From contig CAYLHG010000003.1 in assembly GCA_964383495.1 (NCBI GenBank), forward strand, positions 70,469 through 134,468: 64,000 nucleotides of DNA, read 5' to 3'. The notes under the pieces were generated by a model. The model had not been told where the DNA came from. It saw only the letters and a program-made list of their open reading frames with translations, and did not search any database. Positions 8,019 through 16,827 of this stretch are shown in pieces. The stretch's first letter is position 1; each line of letters opens with the position of its first letter. The translations under genes were made by a program, and so were the position numbers. This DNA comes from CAWKDC01 sp964383495 (GTDB taxonomy: Bacteria > Pseudomonadota > Gammaproteobacteria > JABCZS01).

Positions 8019-9098
8019 TTATGGAATGGGGCACCCTGCCCGTTTCCCTTGAAACAACGATACCTCTTTCATAAGCTGCTCAAAATGAGAAGAGGTATCT
8101 TTGATGCAAATGAAATTAAGATCTTGTTGTTCCGATAGCAGGCCACTTAACCCCGACAGGCTTCTAGTAAATGAGTTTACTTGGTCTTGGGGGATACACA
8201 AATCTTTTAAAGATGAAAACAGCGCAGTTTGCTCATCTTTAGGAAGCACCACAAATAATAAATCCTCGTGCATAAAAACTTTATTCACATGAAAATCTTT
8301 TACATTTAGCATTTCTTTTAATGTGTGTTCAATCAGCAAAGAAGAAGGCGTACGATACGAACCACCCACTTTATGAGTGCTTCCTTCGCTGCTTATCTTA
8401 AATGCAACAACCTCATTCGACAGCTCCTTACAATTGAACTGATGGAAATTAGGAGTCATGCGACCATGCGGTGAAATAAAACCTGCAGTGTGACAAAGAT
8501 CGCCTAATTTTTCTATAACCTTAATTCGATTATCTCCAGAAATCTTAATGCCTAACGTTAACACAGGCGTCTCTGTCCCTGCACCAGATATATCCGGCGC
8601 AAAAGAAAATGAACATCCACTATCCTTTAGAACAGTTGCACAATACTCTCGTAATGTTAGCAGCATGAGGTTAGTTTCAAAAAACAGATCATCAAACCTT
8701 GCCGAGTCAAAGTGCCTTTTAATGGCTTCAGCGCTCACCAACATTTCTGCTGCATTTCGCGCAACGGTTGTTGAGGCGCTGGGGACAGGCGCATGCAGCT
8801 CACTCATTTTACAACTGCTAAACAACACTTGAGCCAAATCATGCCCCAAGAAGTATGGCTCATTACCGGCGCTCCCTACCTTTTGCAAGAAGGTTGCATG
8901 AAGCTCTGACAAGCCTCCCCGGTAAACCTCGGGTAGAAAAGGCTCCGACGTAGAAGGCCACTGAATTTGGACCATACAATGGTCTTTTTGTTCGTTTTCG
9001 ATAATCAAGACCTTGACGGAATTTTTTAATGATTTAACTTGATTAATCTTATGAATAAACTCATTGATTTCTTTCTTTAGCTCTATCAACGTTGGCAT
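8019..9098 (-). CDS. Hypothetical protein beside oriC
   Basis: I do not recognise this 359-residue protein. It begins MPTLIELKKEINEFIHKINQVKSLKNS, a helical charged start. It has no signal peptide or membrane segment and ends GKRAGCPIP. The body mixes strand-like and helical stretches (VLTLGIKISGDNRIKVIEKLGDLCHTAGF; DFHVNKVFMHEDLLFVVLPKDEQTALF), suggesting a soluble alpha/beta protein. The start at 9098 is preferred because a GGGGGGT run lies just upstream; a longer frame to 9233 would run into oriC. It converges with the BrnQ gene 29 bp away. A lineage-specific, possibly effector-like protein is conceivable but unsupported. Confidence 0.75.
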   Translation of the reverse strand: MPTLIELKKEINEFIHKINQVKSLKNSVKVLIIENEQKDHCMVQIQWPSTSEPFLPEVYRGGLSELHATFLQKVGSAGNEPYFLGHDLAQVLFSSCKMSELHAPVPSASTTVARNAAEMLVSAEAIKRHFDSARFDDLFFETNLMLLTLREYCATVLKDSGCSFSFAPDISGAGTETPVLTLGIKISGDNRIKVIEKLGDLCHTAGFISPHGRMTPNFHQFNCKELSNEVVAFKISSEGSTHKVGGSYRTPSSLLIEHTLKEMLNVKDFHVNKVFMHEDLLFVVLPKDEQTALFSSLKDLCIPQDQVNSFTRSLSGLSGLLSEQQDLNFICIKDTSSHFEQLMKEVSLFQGKRAGCPIP

Positions 9099-9213
9099 AT
9101 TACCCCCCTGAAAACAAACTAACCAATCTTTTGTGCATATTATCACAGCCCAGCTATAGCTTATTAAGCTTTTGAATAACTTAGCAAGTTGTTGTAAAGT
9201 ACCCTGTGTGGGC

Positions 9214-9222
9214 TGTGGATAA
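9214..9222 (-). promoter_or_regulatory. DnaA box
   Basis: TTATCCACA on the minus strand, exact consensus; outermost box on the side of the unknown gene. Confidence 0.88.
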
Positions 9223-9260
9223 CAACAGGTCACGCCTTGTTTATATCGAGATAAGTAGAG

Positions 9261-9269
9261 TTATCCACA
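9261..9269 (+). promoter_or_regulatory. DnaA box
   Basis: TTATCCACA, exact consensus. Confidence 0.9.
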
Positions 9270-9357
9270 TCTTACCCCAATTAGCCCCCAAAAGAGTGAT
9301 CGGTTTCTCCACAATTAAAACCGTTTTAATCTGTTGAAACATAACAAAAAAATAAAC

Positions 9358-9366
9358 TTATCCACA
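9358..9366 (+). promoter_or_regulatory. DnaA box
   Basis: TTATCCACA, exact consensus, immediately before the AT-rich tract at 9380-9430. Confidence 0.9.
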
Positions 9367-9552
9367 CAATATGCGATCCCTTATAGTAATAATATTTCTT
9401 TATATACATATATAATATTATTGTAAATGAGCGCATACAACCCTTTTAGAACCCGAAGACATTGTCTAGCAAAAAATGGTCAGTCGAAAAATGAACGCAG
9501 TATTTGTGTAGACAATCCATGGAACAAAATTGTTAAGTAACGAGTTATTAGA

Positions 9553-9561
9553 TGTGCATAA
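9553..9561 (-). promoter_or_regulatory. DnaA box
   Basis: TTATGCACA on the minus strand, within the TTATNCACA consensus. Confidence 0.8.
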
Positions 9562-9598
9562 CCCGCCCATATTTTCCTGCCCAAGAAAACACCCACAC

Positions 9599-9607
9599 TT
9601 ATCCACA
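9599..9607 (+). promoter_or_regulatory. DnaA box
   Basis: TTATCCACA, exact consensus. Confidence 0.9.
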
Positions 9608-9687
9608 AATGCCGATATGGCTACACCCCCTATTACCCACATCAAAGCATCGGCCTCAACTAATTAATATTAAAAGCATTAAATGGC

Positions 9688-9696
9688 TTATCCACA
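9688..9696 (+). promoter_or_regulatory. DnaA box
   Basis: TTATCCACA, exact consensus, closest to rpmH and followed by a second AT-rich tract. Confidence 0.9.
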
Positions 9697-9845
9697 GAAA
9701 ATGCGAAAGCTTATAAATATCATAAAGTTCTTCATATAAAATACTTAAATATATTAATCCCTGTGAAAAATCCTCAAAAAAGGCTAGCAAATCAGGAAAA
9801 GATTCGTTAGAATGAGCACCTCAAGTTTTTAAACAGGTGTTACTC

Positions 9846-9995
9846 ATGAAAAGAACCTACCAACCTAAAAAGAAAAGACGGGCGAAAACCCATGGCTTTC
9901 GTGCACGCATGAAAACCAAAGGCGGCCGCAAGGTAATAGCTGCTCGCCGTGCTAAAGGACGTCATCGTTTGGCGCCCACCGCTTCTCGCGCGTAA
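9846..9995 (+). CDS. rpmH: 50S ribosomal protein L34
   Basis: Small basic protein of the large ribosomal subunit. The 49 residues begin MKRTYQPKKKRRAKTHGFRARM and contain the family-defining KTKGGRKVIAARRAKGRHRL. The usual bacterial length is 44-46, so the final LAPTASRA is a slight extension. It is the first gene to the right of oriC and leads rnpA, yidD and yidC. Confidence 0.98.
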   Translation: MKRTYQPKKKRRAKTHGFRARMKTKGGRKVIAARRAKGRHRLAPTASRA

Positions 9996-10013
9996 CTTTA
10001 AGACGTTACCTTG

Positions 10014-10361
10014 ATGTTTCAGAAGGAAAGCCGGCTTCTTACGTCCGGCGACTTCAGCTTCGTTTTCAAGAAACCATTGAAAGTAACGGGGCAGTCATTC
10101 GATTTGTATGTCAGGGCGAATAATCTGCCTCGAGCGCGCTTAGGGCTTGCTGTTCCCAAAAAAGCAATTAAACACGCCGTTATGCGTAACCGCGTAAAGC
10201 GAGTATTGCGCGAATACTTTCGTGCACATCAGCAGCAATTAGAAGGGTTTGATGTAGTCGTGGTGGTAAAAAAGCCTATGGGCTTAGCGCCTTATACGGA
10301 ACAGGCGCAAATTGTAGCAAGCCATTGGGAACAAATGCTGAAGCGTTTGGGAGCAAGGTAA
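10014..10361 (+). CDS. rnpA: Ribonuclease P protein component
   Basis: Protein subunit of RNase P, which with the catalytic RNA trims tRNA 5' leaders. The 115-residue protein has the family signature RNRVKRVLREYFR near residues 60-72 and the N-terminal LLTSGDFSFVFKKPLKVTG segment. A TTG lies directly before the ATG at 10014; ATG is taken. It lies 18 bp after rpmH, the usual paired arrangement, and one base before yidD. Confidence 0.97.
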   Translation: MFQKESRLLTSGDFSFVFKKPLKVTGQSFDLYVRANNLPRARLGLAVPKKAIKHAVMRNRVKRVLREYFRAHQQQLEGFDVVVVVKKPMGLAPYTEQAQIVASHWEQMLKRLGAR

Positions 10362-10362
10362 G

Positions 10363-10614
10363 ATGAGGATAATTCATCTGGCGTTTCAACAAATATTTTT
10401 AAGCTTCATTGCGATTTATCGCTATTGTATCAGCCCCCTTTTGGGGTATCATTGTCGGTTCACACCCAGCTGCTCTGAGTATGCGGCAGAGGCAGTTCGT
10501 ACGCACGGGTTACTTCGTGGGGTGATGTGGAGTATTTGGAGGGTTGTGCGTTGTCATCCTTGGGGTGGCCATGGGCATGATCCAGTTCCCTTAGACGCTA
10601 ACAGAAGAAGATGA
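10363..10614 (+). CDS. yidD: Membrane protein insertion efficiency factor YidD
   Basis: Small membrane-associated protein that aids YidC-dependent insertion. It has 83 residues with an amphipathic N-terminus (FQQIFLSFIAIYRYCISPLLG) and the conserved cysteine motif CRFTPSCSEYAAEAVRTHG, then RCHPWGGHGHDPVP. Spacing to rnpA is one base and to yidC three bases, indicating one operon. Confidence 0.96.
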   Translation: MRIIHLAFQQIFLSFIAIYRYCISPLLGYHCRFTPSCSEYAAEAVRTHGLLRGVMWSIWRVVRCHPWGGHGHDPVPLDANRRR

Positions 10615-10617
10615 CGT

Positions 10618-12267
10618 ATGGATTTTCAACGTAGTTTTTTAATTGCTGGTATGGTTCTCACTGCTTTCTTATTGTGGACAAATTGGCAAGAAGAACATCC
10701 ACCAGAAGTAAAACCCGCTATAGTGGCAAGTGCTGTTGTTGATGCAGCAAATCCGTCGGCCGCTACAGGAGATGTTCCACCTGTTTCTTTATCAACGCCG
10801 GCTACTTCTTCTGGTGACACGCCACTTAACCCTGCTTCGAGTATTTCAAATGATGTTATTCATTTGAAAACAGATGTGCTGGATATGATGATTGATAAGC
10901 GCGGTGGCAATATTGTCAACGCAAAATTATTGCAATATCTCAAGACGCAAGAAAAAAACAGTCCCCCTGTTGAGATTTTGAATTCGATACCAGAGACATT
11001 GTACATTGCTCAAAGCGGTCTTGCGGGCCCCATGGGACCAGACAGTGCACAAAATGGCCAGGCGATGTTTAACAGTGAATCAAACGAATATTTACTTGAA
11101 GAGGGTGAAAATGTATTAGTTGTTCCATTGCAATGGGAACACAACGGCGTCAAAGTGACCAAAAACTTTCGATTTGAGCGTGGAAGTTATGTAGTCGATA
11201 TTGATTACGTGATTGATAACGGTGGTTCCATGCCATGGGTGGGACAATTTTATGGACAAATCAAACGTGCGGAACTAGCGCAGCCTTCTTCGGGGTTTTT
11301 GGGCTTTTCAACCTATAGTGGCGCGGCTGTTTCAACTCCTGAAAAGCATTATCAGAAAGTTACTTATAAAGATATGTCGAAAGAAACATTAAGTGTTGCC
11401 ACCGACAGCGGTTGGATTGCGATGCAACAACATTATTTTTTAACAGCATTCATTCCTCATCCCGACCAGCAATATCAATTCAAAACATTTTTACCTGCAA
11501 ATAATGTTTATCGCATTGCCATGTTGGGGCCAACATTGAGTGTACTGCCTGGGCAAAAGTTAGAAACAGGGGCGCAATTATTTGTGGGGCCTGAAGATAC
11601 GTCATTATTAAAAACTATTGCACCTTATTTAGAGCTCACCATTGATTACGGTTGGTTTTGGATCATTTCTCAAGGATTGTTTTGGGTGATGGATCAATTT
11701 TTCAAAATATTCGGTAACTGGGGCGTTGCTATTATCCTGACAACCGTTTTAGTGAAATTATTATTCTACAAATTATCAGAGAAAAGTTATCTTTCGATGG
11801 CTAACATGCGTAAAATTCAGCCAAAGATGGAAAGGCTAAAAGAGAAGCACGGTGATGACAAACAGAAAATGAGCCAAGCCATTATGGAACTTTACAAAAC
11901 GGAAAAAATTAATCCATTGGGTGGTTGCTTGCCTATTTTGGTGCAAATTCCTGTTTTCATTGCTTTGTATTGGGTATTGATTGAAAGTGTTGAATTGCGC
12001 CATGCGCCATTCATGTTGTGGATTCAAGATTTATCGGCAAAAGATCCGTATTATGTATTGCCGCTTATTATGGGTGTATCAATGTTTGTGCAGCAAAAGC
12101 TGTCTCCACCTCCGGCCGATCCTACTCAAGCAAAAGTGTTAATGTTAATGCCTATTTTCTTTACAGCCATTTTCTTAAGCTTCCCTGCCGGTCTGGTACT
12201 GTACTGGGTAGTCAACAACTTGCTATCGATTACTCAGCAAGCATGGGTGATGAGGAAGGTGGGGTAA
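10618..12267 (+). CDS. yidC: Membrane protein insertase YidC
   Basis: Inserts and folds inner-membrane proteins, alone or with SecYEG; FoF1 subunits are known clients. The 549 residues match the gram-negative form: an N-terminal anchor (SFLIAGMVLTAFLLWTNW), a large periplasmic beta domain (about 60-340), and five C-terminal helices including YGWFWIISQGLFWVMDQFF and the NPLGGCLPILVQIPVFIALYWVL region. It ends the rpmH-rnpA-yidD-yidC cluster. Confidence 0.98.
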   Translation: MDFQRSFLIAGMVLTAFLLWTNWQEEHPPEVKPAIVASAVVDAANPSAATGDVPPVSLSTPATSSGDTPLNPASSISNDVIHLKTDVLDMMIDKRGGNIVNAKLLQYLKTQEKNSPPVEILNSIPETLYIAQSGLAGPMGPDSAQNGQAMFNSESNEYLLEEGENVLVVPLQWEHNGVKVTKNFRFERGSYVVDIDYVIDNGGSMPWVGQFYGQIKRAELAQPSSGFLGFSTYSGAAVSTPEKHYQKVTYKDMSKETLSVATDSGWIAMQQHYFLTAFIPHPDQQYQFKTFLPANNVYRIAMLGPTLSVLPGQKLETGAQLFVGPEDTSLLKTIAPYLELTIDYGWFWIISQGLFWVMDQFFKIFGNWGVAIILTTVLVKLLFYKLSEKSYLSMANMRKIQPKMERLKEKHGDDKQKMSQAIMELYKTEKINPLGGCLPILVQIPVFIALYWVLIESVELRHAPFMLWIQDLSAKDPYYVLPLIMGVSMFVQQKLSPPPADPTQAKVLMLMPIFFTAIFLSFPAGLVLYWVVNNLLSITQQAWVMRKVG

Positions 12268-12309
12268 GACTTTAATTAGCCCCCCTACTTGTGTCATAAT
12301 GCCTCCCTT

Positions 12310-13629
12310 ATGAAAACTTCATTAAGCACCACTATTGCGGCCATTGCCACGCCACCAGGTCTTGGTGGCATCGGGATTGTGCGCGTTTCTGGCCCATTAG
12401 CAAGTGAAATTGCGGTGGGGATGCTGGGTTGCGTTCCTAAACCCCGCAAAGCTCATTTGGGGGCGTTTAGGGACGATAAAGGTGATGCGATTGATGAAGG
12501 GTTGGCTCTTTATTTTCCCGCGCCTCATTCTTTTACGGGAGAGGATGTCTTGGAGCTTCAAGGGCACGGCGGGCAGGCGGTACTGCAGTCATTGCTCAAA
12601 CGAGTGTACACACTGGGTGCGCAGCCCTCCAAGCCGGGGGAGTTCACTGAGCGGGCTTTTTTGAATGATAAGCTTGATTTAAATCAAGCAGAAGCGGTAT
12701 GTGATTTGATTCATGCCACCACCGAGCAGGCTGCCCGCGCGGCCACGCGCAGTTTGTCAGGCGTTTTTTCAAAGCAAATAGAGAAGTTACATGCTGCCTT
12801 GGTGGATTTGCGTGTGTTTGTAGAAGCAACCATTGATTTTCCAGATGAAGACATTGAGTTCTTGCAGTCTGAGCACATGTTGGAAAAATTAAAAATGTTA
12901 TTGGCGCAAATTATGCAGCTCAAGCACAATAGTGAAAAAGGTTTGATTTTGTCTCGAGGGTTAACTGCTGTGATTGCGGGAAAACCTAATGCCGGAAAAT
13001 CCAGTCTATTAAATTTATTAGCAGGGGATGAATTAGCCATTGTCACAGATATTCCCGGTACCACGCGTGATCTAATTCAAACGAAAATTGCGATGGATGG
13101 TATTCCGCTTTACATTATTGATACAGCCGGGTTAAGAGAAACAAATGATGTGGTAGAGCAGATAGGTGTTGAAAAAGCATTGTCAGCGATGAAGACAGCA
13201 GATTTGATTTTATATGTAATAGATGCAACACAAGTAGATAGTATTAACAATGGTATTGATCCTGAAAAATGCATTTATTTATACAATAAAAAAGATTTAG
13301 CACCCGATGTTGAAGTTCCTGAAAATGCGATATTGATATCTGCGAAAACAGGGGAAGGATTAGAAATGTTATACACTGCTATCAAACAAAAATTTGCGTT
13401 ATCAGCAATAGGAGATGATGTTTGCAGTGCAAGAGAACGTCACGTTGAGGCAATAAGGAAAGCATCAATATCTTTAAGAAATGGTTTAGAACAATTAGAA
13501 TGCTCAGCCATTGAGTTATTAGCGCAAGAATTGCGAGAAGCGCATGATGCTCTTGGATCTATTTTAGGGAAAATGACATCTGATGATTTATTGGGTAAAA
13601 TATTTGGTTCTTTTTGTATTGGTAAATAG
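12310..13629 (+). CDS. mnmE: tRNA modification GTPase MnmE
   Basis: With MnmG, it makes the 5-carboxymethylaminomethyl modification on wobble uridines. The 439 residues contain an N-terminal folate-binding domain (TIAAIATPPGLGGIGIVRVSG), the G domain with GKPNAGKSSLLN, DIPGTTRD, DTAGLR and NKKD, and the terminal CIGK carrying the catalytic cysteine. The ATG at 12310 is used because it opens directly into the conserved N-terminus. mnmG follows two bases after the stop. Confidence 0.98.
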   Translation: MKTSLSTTIAAIATPPGLGGIGIVRVSGPLASEIAVGMLGCVPKPRKAHLGAFRDDKGDAIDEGLALYFPAPHSFTGEDVLELQGHGGQAVLQSLLKRVYTLGAQPSKPGEFTERAFLNDKLDLNQAEAVCDLIHATTEQAARAATRSLSGVFSKQIEKLHAALVDLRVFVEATIDFPDEDIEFLQSEHMLEKLKMLLAQIMQLKHNSEKGLILSRGLTAVIAGKPNAGKSSLLNLLAGDELAIVTDIPGTTRDLIQTKIAMDGIPLYIIDTAGLRETNDVVEQIGVEKALSAMKTADLILYVIDATQVDSINNGIDPEKCIYLYNKKDLAPDVEVPENAILISAKTGEGLEMLYTAIKQKFALSAIGDDVCSARERHVEAIRKASISLRNGLEQLECSAIELLAQELREAHDALGSILGKMTSDDLLGKIFGSFCIGK

Positions 13630-13631
13630 TA

Positions 13632-15521
13632 ATGAATGATGTGATGTTTGATGTAATTGTTGTTGGGGGTGGGCATGCTGGCACAGAGGCGGCGCATGCC
13701 TGTGCGCGCATGGGCGCAAAAATATTGTTGGTAACGCACAACGTAGAAACAATAGGGCAAATGTCTTGCAACCCAGCCATTGGTGGTATTGGAAAATCAC
13801 ACTTGGTTAAAGAAATTGATGCGATGGGTGGTGTAATGGCGCGGGCAACTGATCGTGCCGGTATTCATTTTCGCGTGTTGAATAGCAGCAAAGGTCCTGC
13901 AGTGAGAGCCACGCGCGCGCAAGCAGATCGCTTGTTGTATAAAAATGCCATTCAACAAATCATGTTTGCGGAAAAAAATATAACTATTTTTCAGCAAAGC
14001 ATAGAAGATTTAATTGTTGAAAATGATACGGTGAAAGGTGTCGTCACGCAAACTGGTATTTGTTTTTATGCGGCATCGGTTGTGTTGACTGCAGGAACTT
14101 TTTTAGGTGGCGTGATTCACGTGGGCTTGAAGAATTTTCAAGGTGGGCGCGCAGGGGATCCTCCTGCAAATGGTTTATCAAAACGTTTACGCGCAATGCC
14201 TTTTCGCGTAGGCCGTTTAAAAACGGGTACACCACCTCGCATCGATAAACGTAGTGTCAGATTGGATTTATTAGAAGAGCAACATGGCGATAATCCTTTA
14301 CCTGTGATGTCGTTCATGGGTAGTGTTGATGAACATCCTCAGCAAGTGCCGTGTCATATCACGCACACTAACGAAAAAACGCATGATATTATTCGTGAAA
14401 GTTTATCCCAGTCTCCGTTGTTTTCTGGTGATATCACAGGACGTGGTCCACGTTATTGTCCTTCGATTGAAGATAAAATCCATCGCTTTGCAGATAAAAC
14501 ATCGCATCAAGTATTTGTTGAGCCCGAAGGTTTAACCAGCAATGAGTTATACCCAAACGGTGTTTCAACCAGTTTACCTTATGAGGTGCAATTGCGTTAC
14601 ATTCAGTCGATGTATGGTTTTGAAAATGCACATATCACGCGCCCGGGTTATGCAATTGAATATGATTTTATGGATCCGCGAGATTTAAAATTAAATTTCG
14701 AAACAAAATTTATCAACAACTTATTTTTTGCTGGCCAAATTAATGGCACAACAGGTTATGAAGAAGCTGCGGCGCAAGGCTTGTTCGCAGGAATTAATGC
14801 AGTATTGAAAGCGCGCGGAGAATCTCCTTTTGTGTTAAGTCGCGACGAAGCTTATTTGGGTGTGCTAGTAGATGATTTGATCACACAGGGTGCACCAGAA
14901 CCTTATCGAATGTTCACTTCGCGTGCTGAGTATCGATTGTTGTTGCGTGAAGATAATGCAGACTTGCGCTTAACGTCAAAAGCAAAAACGCTAAATTTGA
15001 TTGATGATGAACGATTTAATCGTTTTGCGAAAAAATGCGAATCCATTGATGCTGAAATGTTACGCCTGAAAAAAACAATTATTCATCCGGGTACGCCAAT
15101 TTCAAATATAGTGGAATCTTTATCAGGAACACCGATGACACGAGAGTATTCGTTACATCATTTATTGTTGCGCCCTGAGGTGACATACGATGCATTAAAA
15201 CGTGAATCTATGTTTGCTGATGATTTACCCTCCGATGATGTGGTGTTGCAAGTGGAAACGCAGTTAAAATATGCGGGATATATTGAACGTCAACAACAAG
15301 AAGTGGAAAAACAAAGAAGCCATGAAAAAACACGATTACCTGCACCATTTGATTACAAAAATGTTAAAGGGTTATCAACAGAAGTGTGCGAAAAATTAAA
15401 TCAACATCAGCCTGAAACGATTGGGTTGGCTTCTCGTATTCCGGGCATTACACCTGCTGCAGTGTCATTACTCTTAATCCATTTGAAAAAAATTAAGCAA
15501 CCCGTCACTGAAATTAAGTAG
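13632..15521 (+). CDS. mnmG: tRNA uridine-5-carboxymethylaminomethyl synthesis enzyme MnmG
   Basis: FAD-dependent partner of MnmE (also called GidA). The 629 residues begin with the dinucleotide-binding motif VIVVGGGHAGTEAAHACARMG and carry CNPAIGGIGKSHLVKEIDAMGG and the GTFLGGVIHVG and QINGTTGYEEAAAQG blocks. The start lies two bases after mnmE, so translation is probably coupled. Its 3' end overlaps a convergent DUF4143 gene by eight bases. Confidence 0.98.
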   Translation: MNDVMFDVIVVGGGHAGTEAAHACARMGAKILLVTHNVETIGQMSCNPAIGGIGKSHLVKEIDAMGGVMARATDRAGIHFRVLNSSKGPAVRATRAQADRLLYKNAIQQIMFAEKNITIFQQSIEDLIVENDTVKGVVTQTGICFYAASVVLTAGTFLGGVIHVGLKNFQGGRAGDPPANGLSKRLRAMPFRVGRLKTGTPPRIDKRSVRLDLLEEQHGDNPLPVMSFMGSVDEHPQQVPCHITHTNEKTHDIIRESLSQSPLFSGDITGRGPRYCPSIEDKIHRFADKTSHQVFVEPEGLTSNELYPNGVSTSLPYEVQLRYIQSMYGFENAHITRPGYAIEYDFMDPRDLKLNFETKFINNLFFAGQINGTTGYEEAAAQGLFAGINAVLKARGESPFVLSRDEAYLGVLVDDLITQGAPEPYRMFTSRAEYRLLLREDNADLRLTSKAKTLNLIDDERFNRFAKKCESIDAEMLRLKKTIIHPGTPISNIVESLSGTPMTREYSLHHLLLRPEVTYDALKRESMFADDLPSDDVVLQVETQLKYAGYIERQQQEVEKQRSHEKTRLPAPFDYKNVKGLSTEVCEKLNQHQPETIGLASRIPGITPAAVSLLLIHLKKIKQPVTEIK

Positions 15522-16668
15522 TGAGCGGATGGTTTGGAACTAATCCTCGTAAAAATAGCTCGCAGGGTATGCATAATATTTTTCCTCGCCGCACTGTTTC
15601 TGTGCCGCGATAAAGTAAAATAGCAGTTGCCTCGGGGTAATCTGTTAAAAATGAATTTAATGCTTTTACATCGTCATTGAAAATTTCTTGTGAATTTTTC
15701 ACTTCAATAGCCCAAAATCCTTGCGGTCCGTATACAATAAAATCGACTTCTACTCCAGAACGGGTTCTCCAAAAATGGATGGCATGTTTTTCTGCAGAAT
15801 AATCGCTCCATGCGCGTAAGTGCGCGACCACAAGACCTTCTAAACTTGCGCCATTTATTTCACTGGAACTGTCCAAGGGGCCTTTTGGGCGAAGAGTATG
15901 AAATACGCCACTGTCAAAAAGGTAAAATTTAGGGTGGGCGCTTAATTCTCGACGAGCACGTTTTGAAAATATAGGAACTTGATATGCCAACATGAGCTCT
16001 TCCAAAATTTCTATATAGTTTTCAACCGTTTTTCGTTTGATGGCGCATTCTCGCGCAATGTTCGCAACATTCAAAATAGTGGCATGTGAAAATGAAATAA
16101 TCTCTAAAAAACGTGCAAAACTTTCAACGTTTCGTGTTAATCCTTCCATTTGTATTTCTTCATGTAGATATAAACTAACATATCCATGTAAAATATCTGT
16201 AGCATCGGGTTGATTGGTTACCAAAGGTAACAACCCTTGTGTTAACGCCTTTTCTAAAGAAAATAAAGTTTCCAACTCACCGGCCATAAATGGATGCATT
16301 TCTCGCTTTAATGCACGGCCACCTAAAAGATCAGCACTTGCACGCTTTAATTTTCTGGCGCTTGAGCCTGTTAGAATAAATTGTCTCCCTTGTTTTTTTT
16401 CAATTTCTTGATGTACCACAGCCAACAAGCTGGGTGCTTTTTGTATTTCATCTATAATCACGGTTTTTTTATCTGGGTAATCCCAAATAAGATCGGTAAG
16501 CCTGTTGGGTTGAGCTAAGTAGCGTTGCAATATAGCAGGAGAGAGAAGATCAAGGTAAAGTGCCTCGGGATAGTAAGTTTTCATCCATGTGGATTTGCCT
16601 GTTCCACGCGGTCCGAACAGAAAAAAACTCCGCTCTGGGGGCGAAAAAAACCTATTTATCAACAACAT
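15514..16668 (-). CDS. AAA+ ATPase with DUF4143 domain (copy 1)
   Basis: An ATPase followed by a DUF4143 nuclease-fold domain, a widely distributed bacterial and archaeal family of uncertain role. In 384 residues, Walker A is GPRGTGKS at 19-26, Walker B KKTVIIDEIQKAPSL, then GSSARKLKR and LLGGRA. The C-terminus has FWRTRSGVEVDFIVYGPQGFWAIEVKNS, the D...E-x-K pattern of the PD-(D/E)XK fold. The ATG at 16668 is preferred because GAGG lies nine bases upstream. A promoter inside a perfect inverted repeat lies about 50 bp before it. A second, distinct family member lies at 52.7 kb. Confidence 0.9.
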   Translation of the reverse strand: MLLINRFFSPPERSFFLFGPRGTGKSTWMKTYYPEALYLDLLSPAILQRYLAQPNRLTDLIWDYPDKKTVIIDEIQKAPSLLAVVHQEIEKKQGRQFILTGSSARKLKRASADLLGGRALKREMHPFMAGELETLFSLEKALTQGLLPLVTNQPDATDILHGYVSLYLHEEIQMEGLTRNVESFARFLEIISFSHATILNVANIARECAIKRKTVENYIEILEELMLAYQVPIFSKRARRELSAHPKFYLFDSGVFHTLRPKGPLDSSSEINGASLEGLVVAHLRAWSDYSAEKHAIHFWRTRSGVEVDFIVYGPQGFWAIEVKNSQEIFNDDVKALNSFLTDYPEATAILLYRGTETVRRGKILCIPCELFLRGLVPNHPLTT

Positions 16669-16714
16669 AGTACGCATCCTCGCAAAGTGGCGCTGGAAGT
16701 GCCATTTTGAGTCT

Positions 16715-16744
16715 CATTATGGCATTAGCGATGCCATAATGCAA
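16715..16744 (-). promoter_or_regulatory. Promoter inside a perfect inverted repeat
   Basis: CATTATGGCAT and ATGCCATAATG form 11-bp perfect arms around a 5-bp centre (16715-16741). Read on the minus strand, TTGCAT (16739-16744) and CATAAT (16716-16721) are separated by exactly 17 bp, a good sigma70 spacing. A dimeric repressor bound to the palindrome would cover both promoter elements, so autoregulation of the DUF4143 gene is plausible. Confidence 0.65.
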
Positions 16745-16827
16745 GGTTTTGCGTTTAAGCAATCATTGGAAATTGAGCTCATTATGATGAAAAATAATCG
16801 AAGAGATGTTGTATGTGCCTGTTTCTC

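Larger units (their letters stand above)
9205..9800. other. Chromosomal replication origin oriC
   Basis: A roughly 600-bp non-coding, AT-rich interval upstream of rpmH. Six nonamers match TTATNCACA (9214-9222 minus, 9261-9269, 9358-9366, 9553-9561 minus, 9599-9607, 9688-9696), with a weaker TTCTCCACA at 9305-9313. AT-only tracts around 9380-9430 and 9655-9760 are good candidates for the unwinding element. The placement next to rpmH-rnpA matches the known origin position in Pseudomonas and related bacteria, but here dnaA is not the other neighbour. No protein-coding gene is seen in it. Confidence 0.9.

Noticed and set aside
9099..9233. Extension of the unknown gene upstream to 9233
   Set aside because: It would enter oriC and a DnaA box, and a strong GGGGGG site supports the start at 9098.
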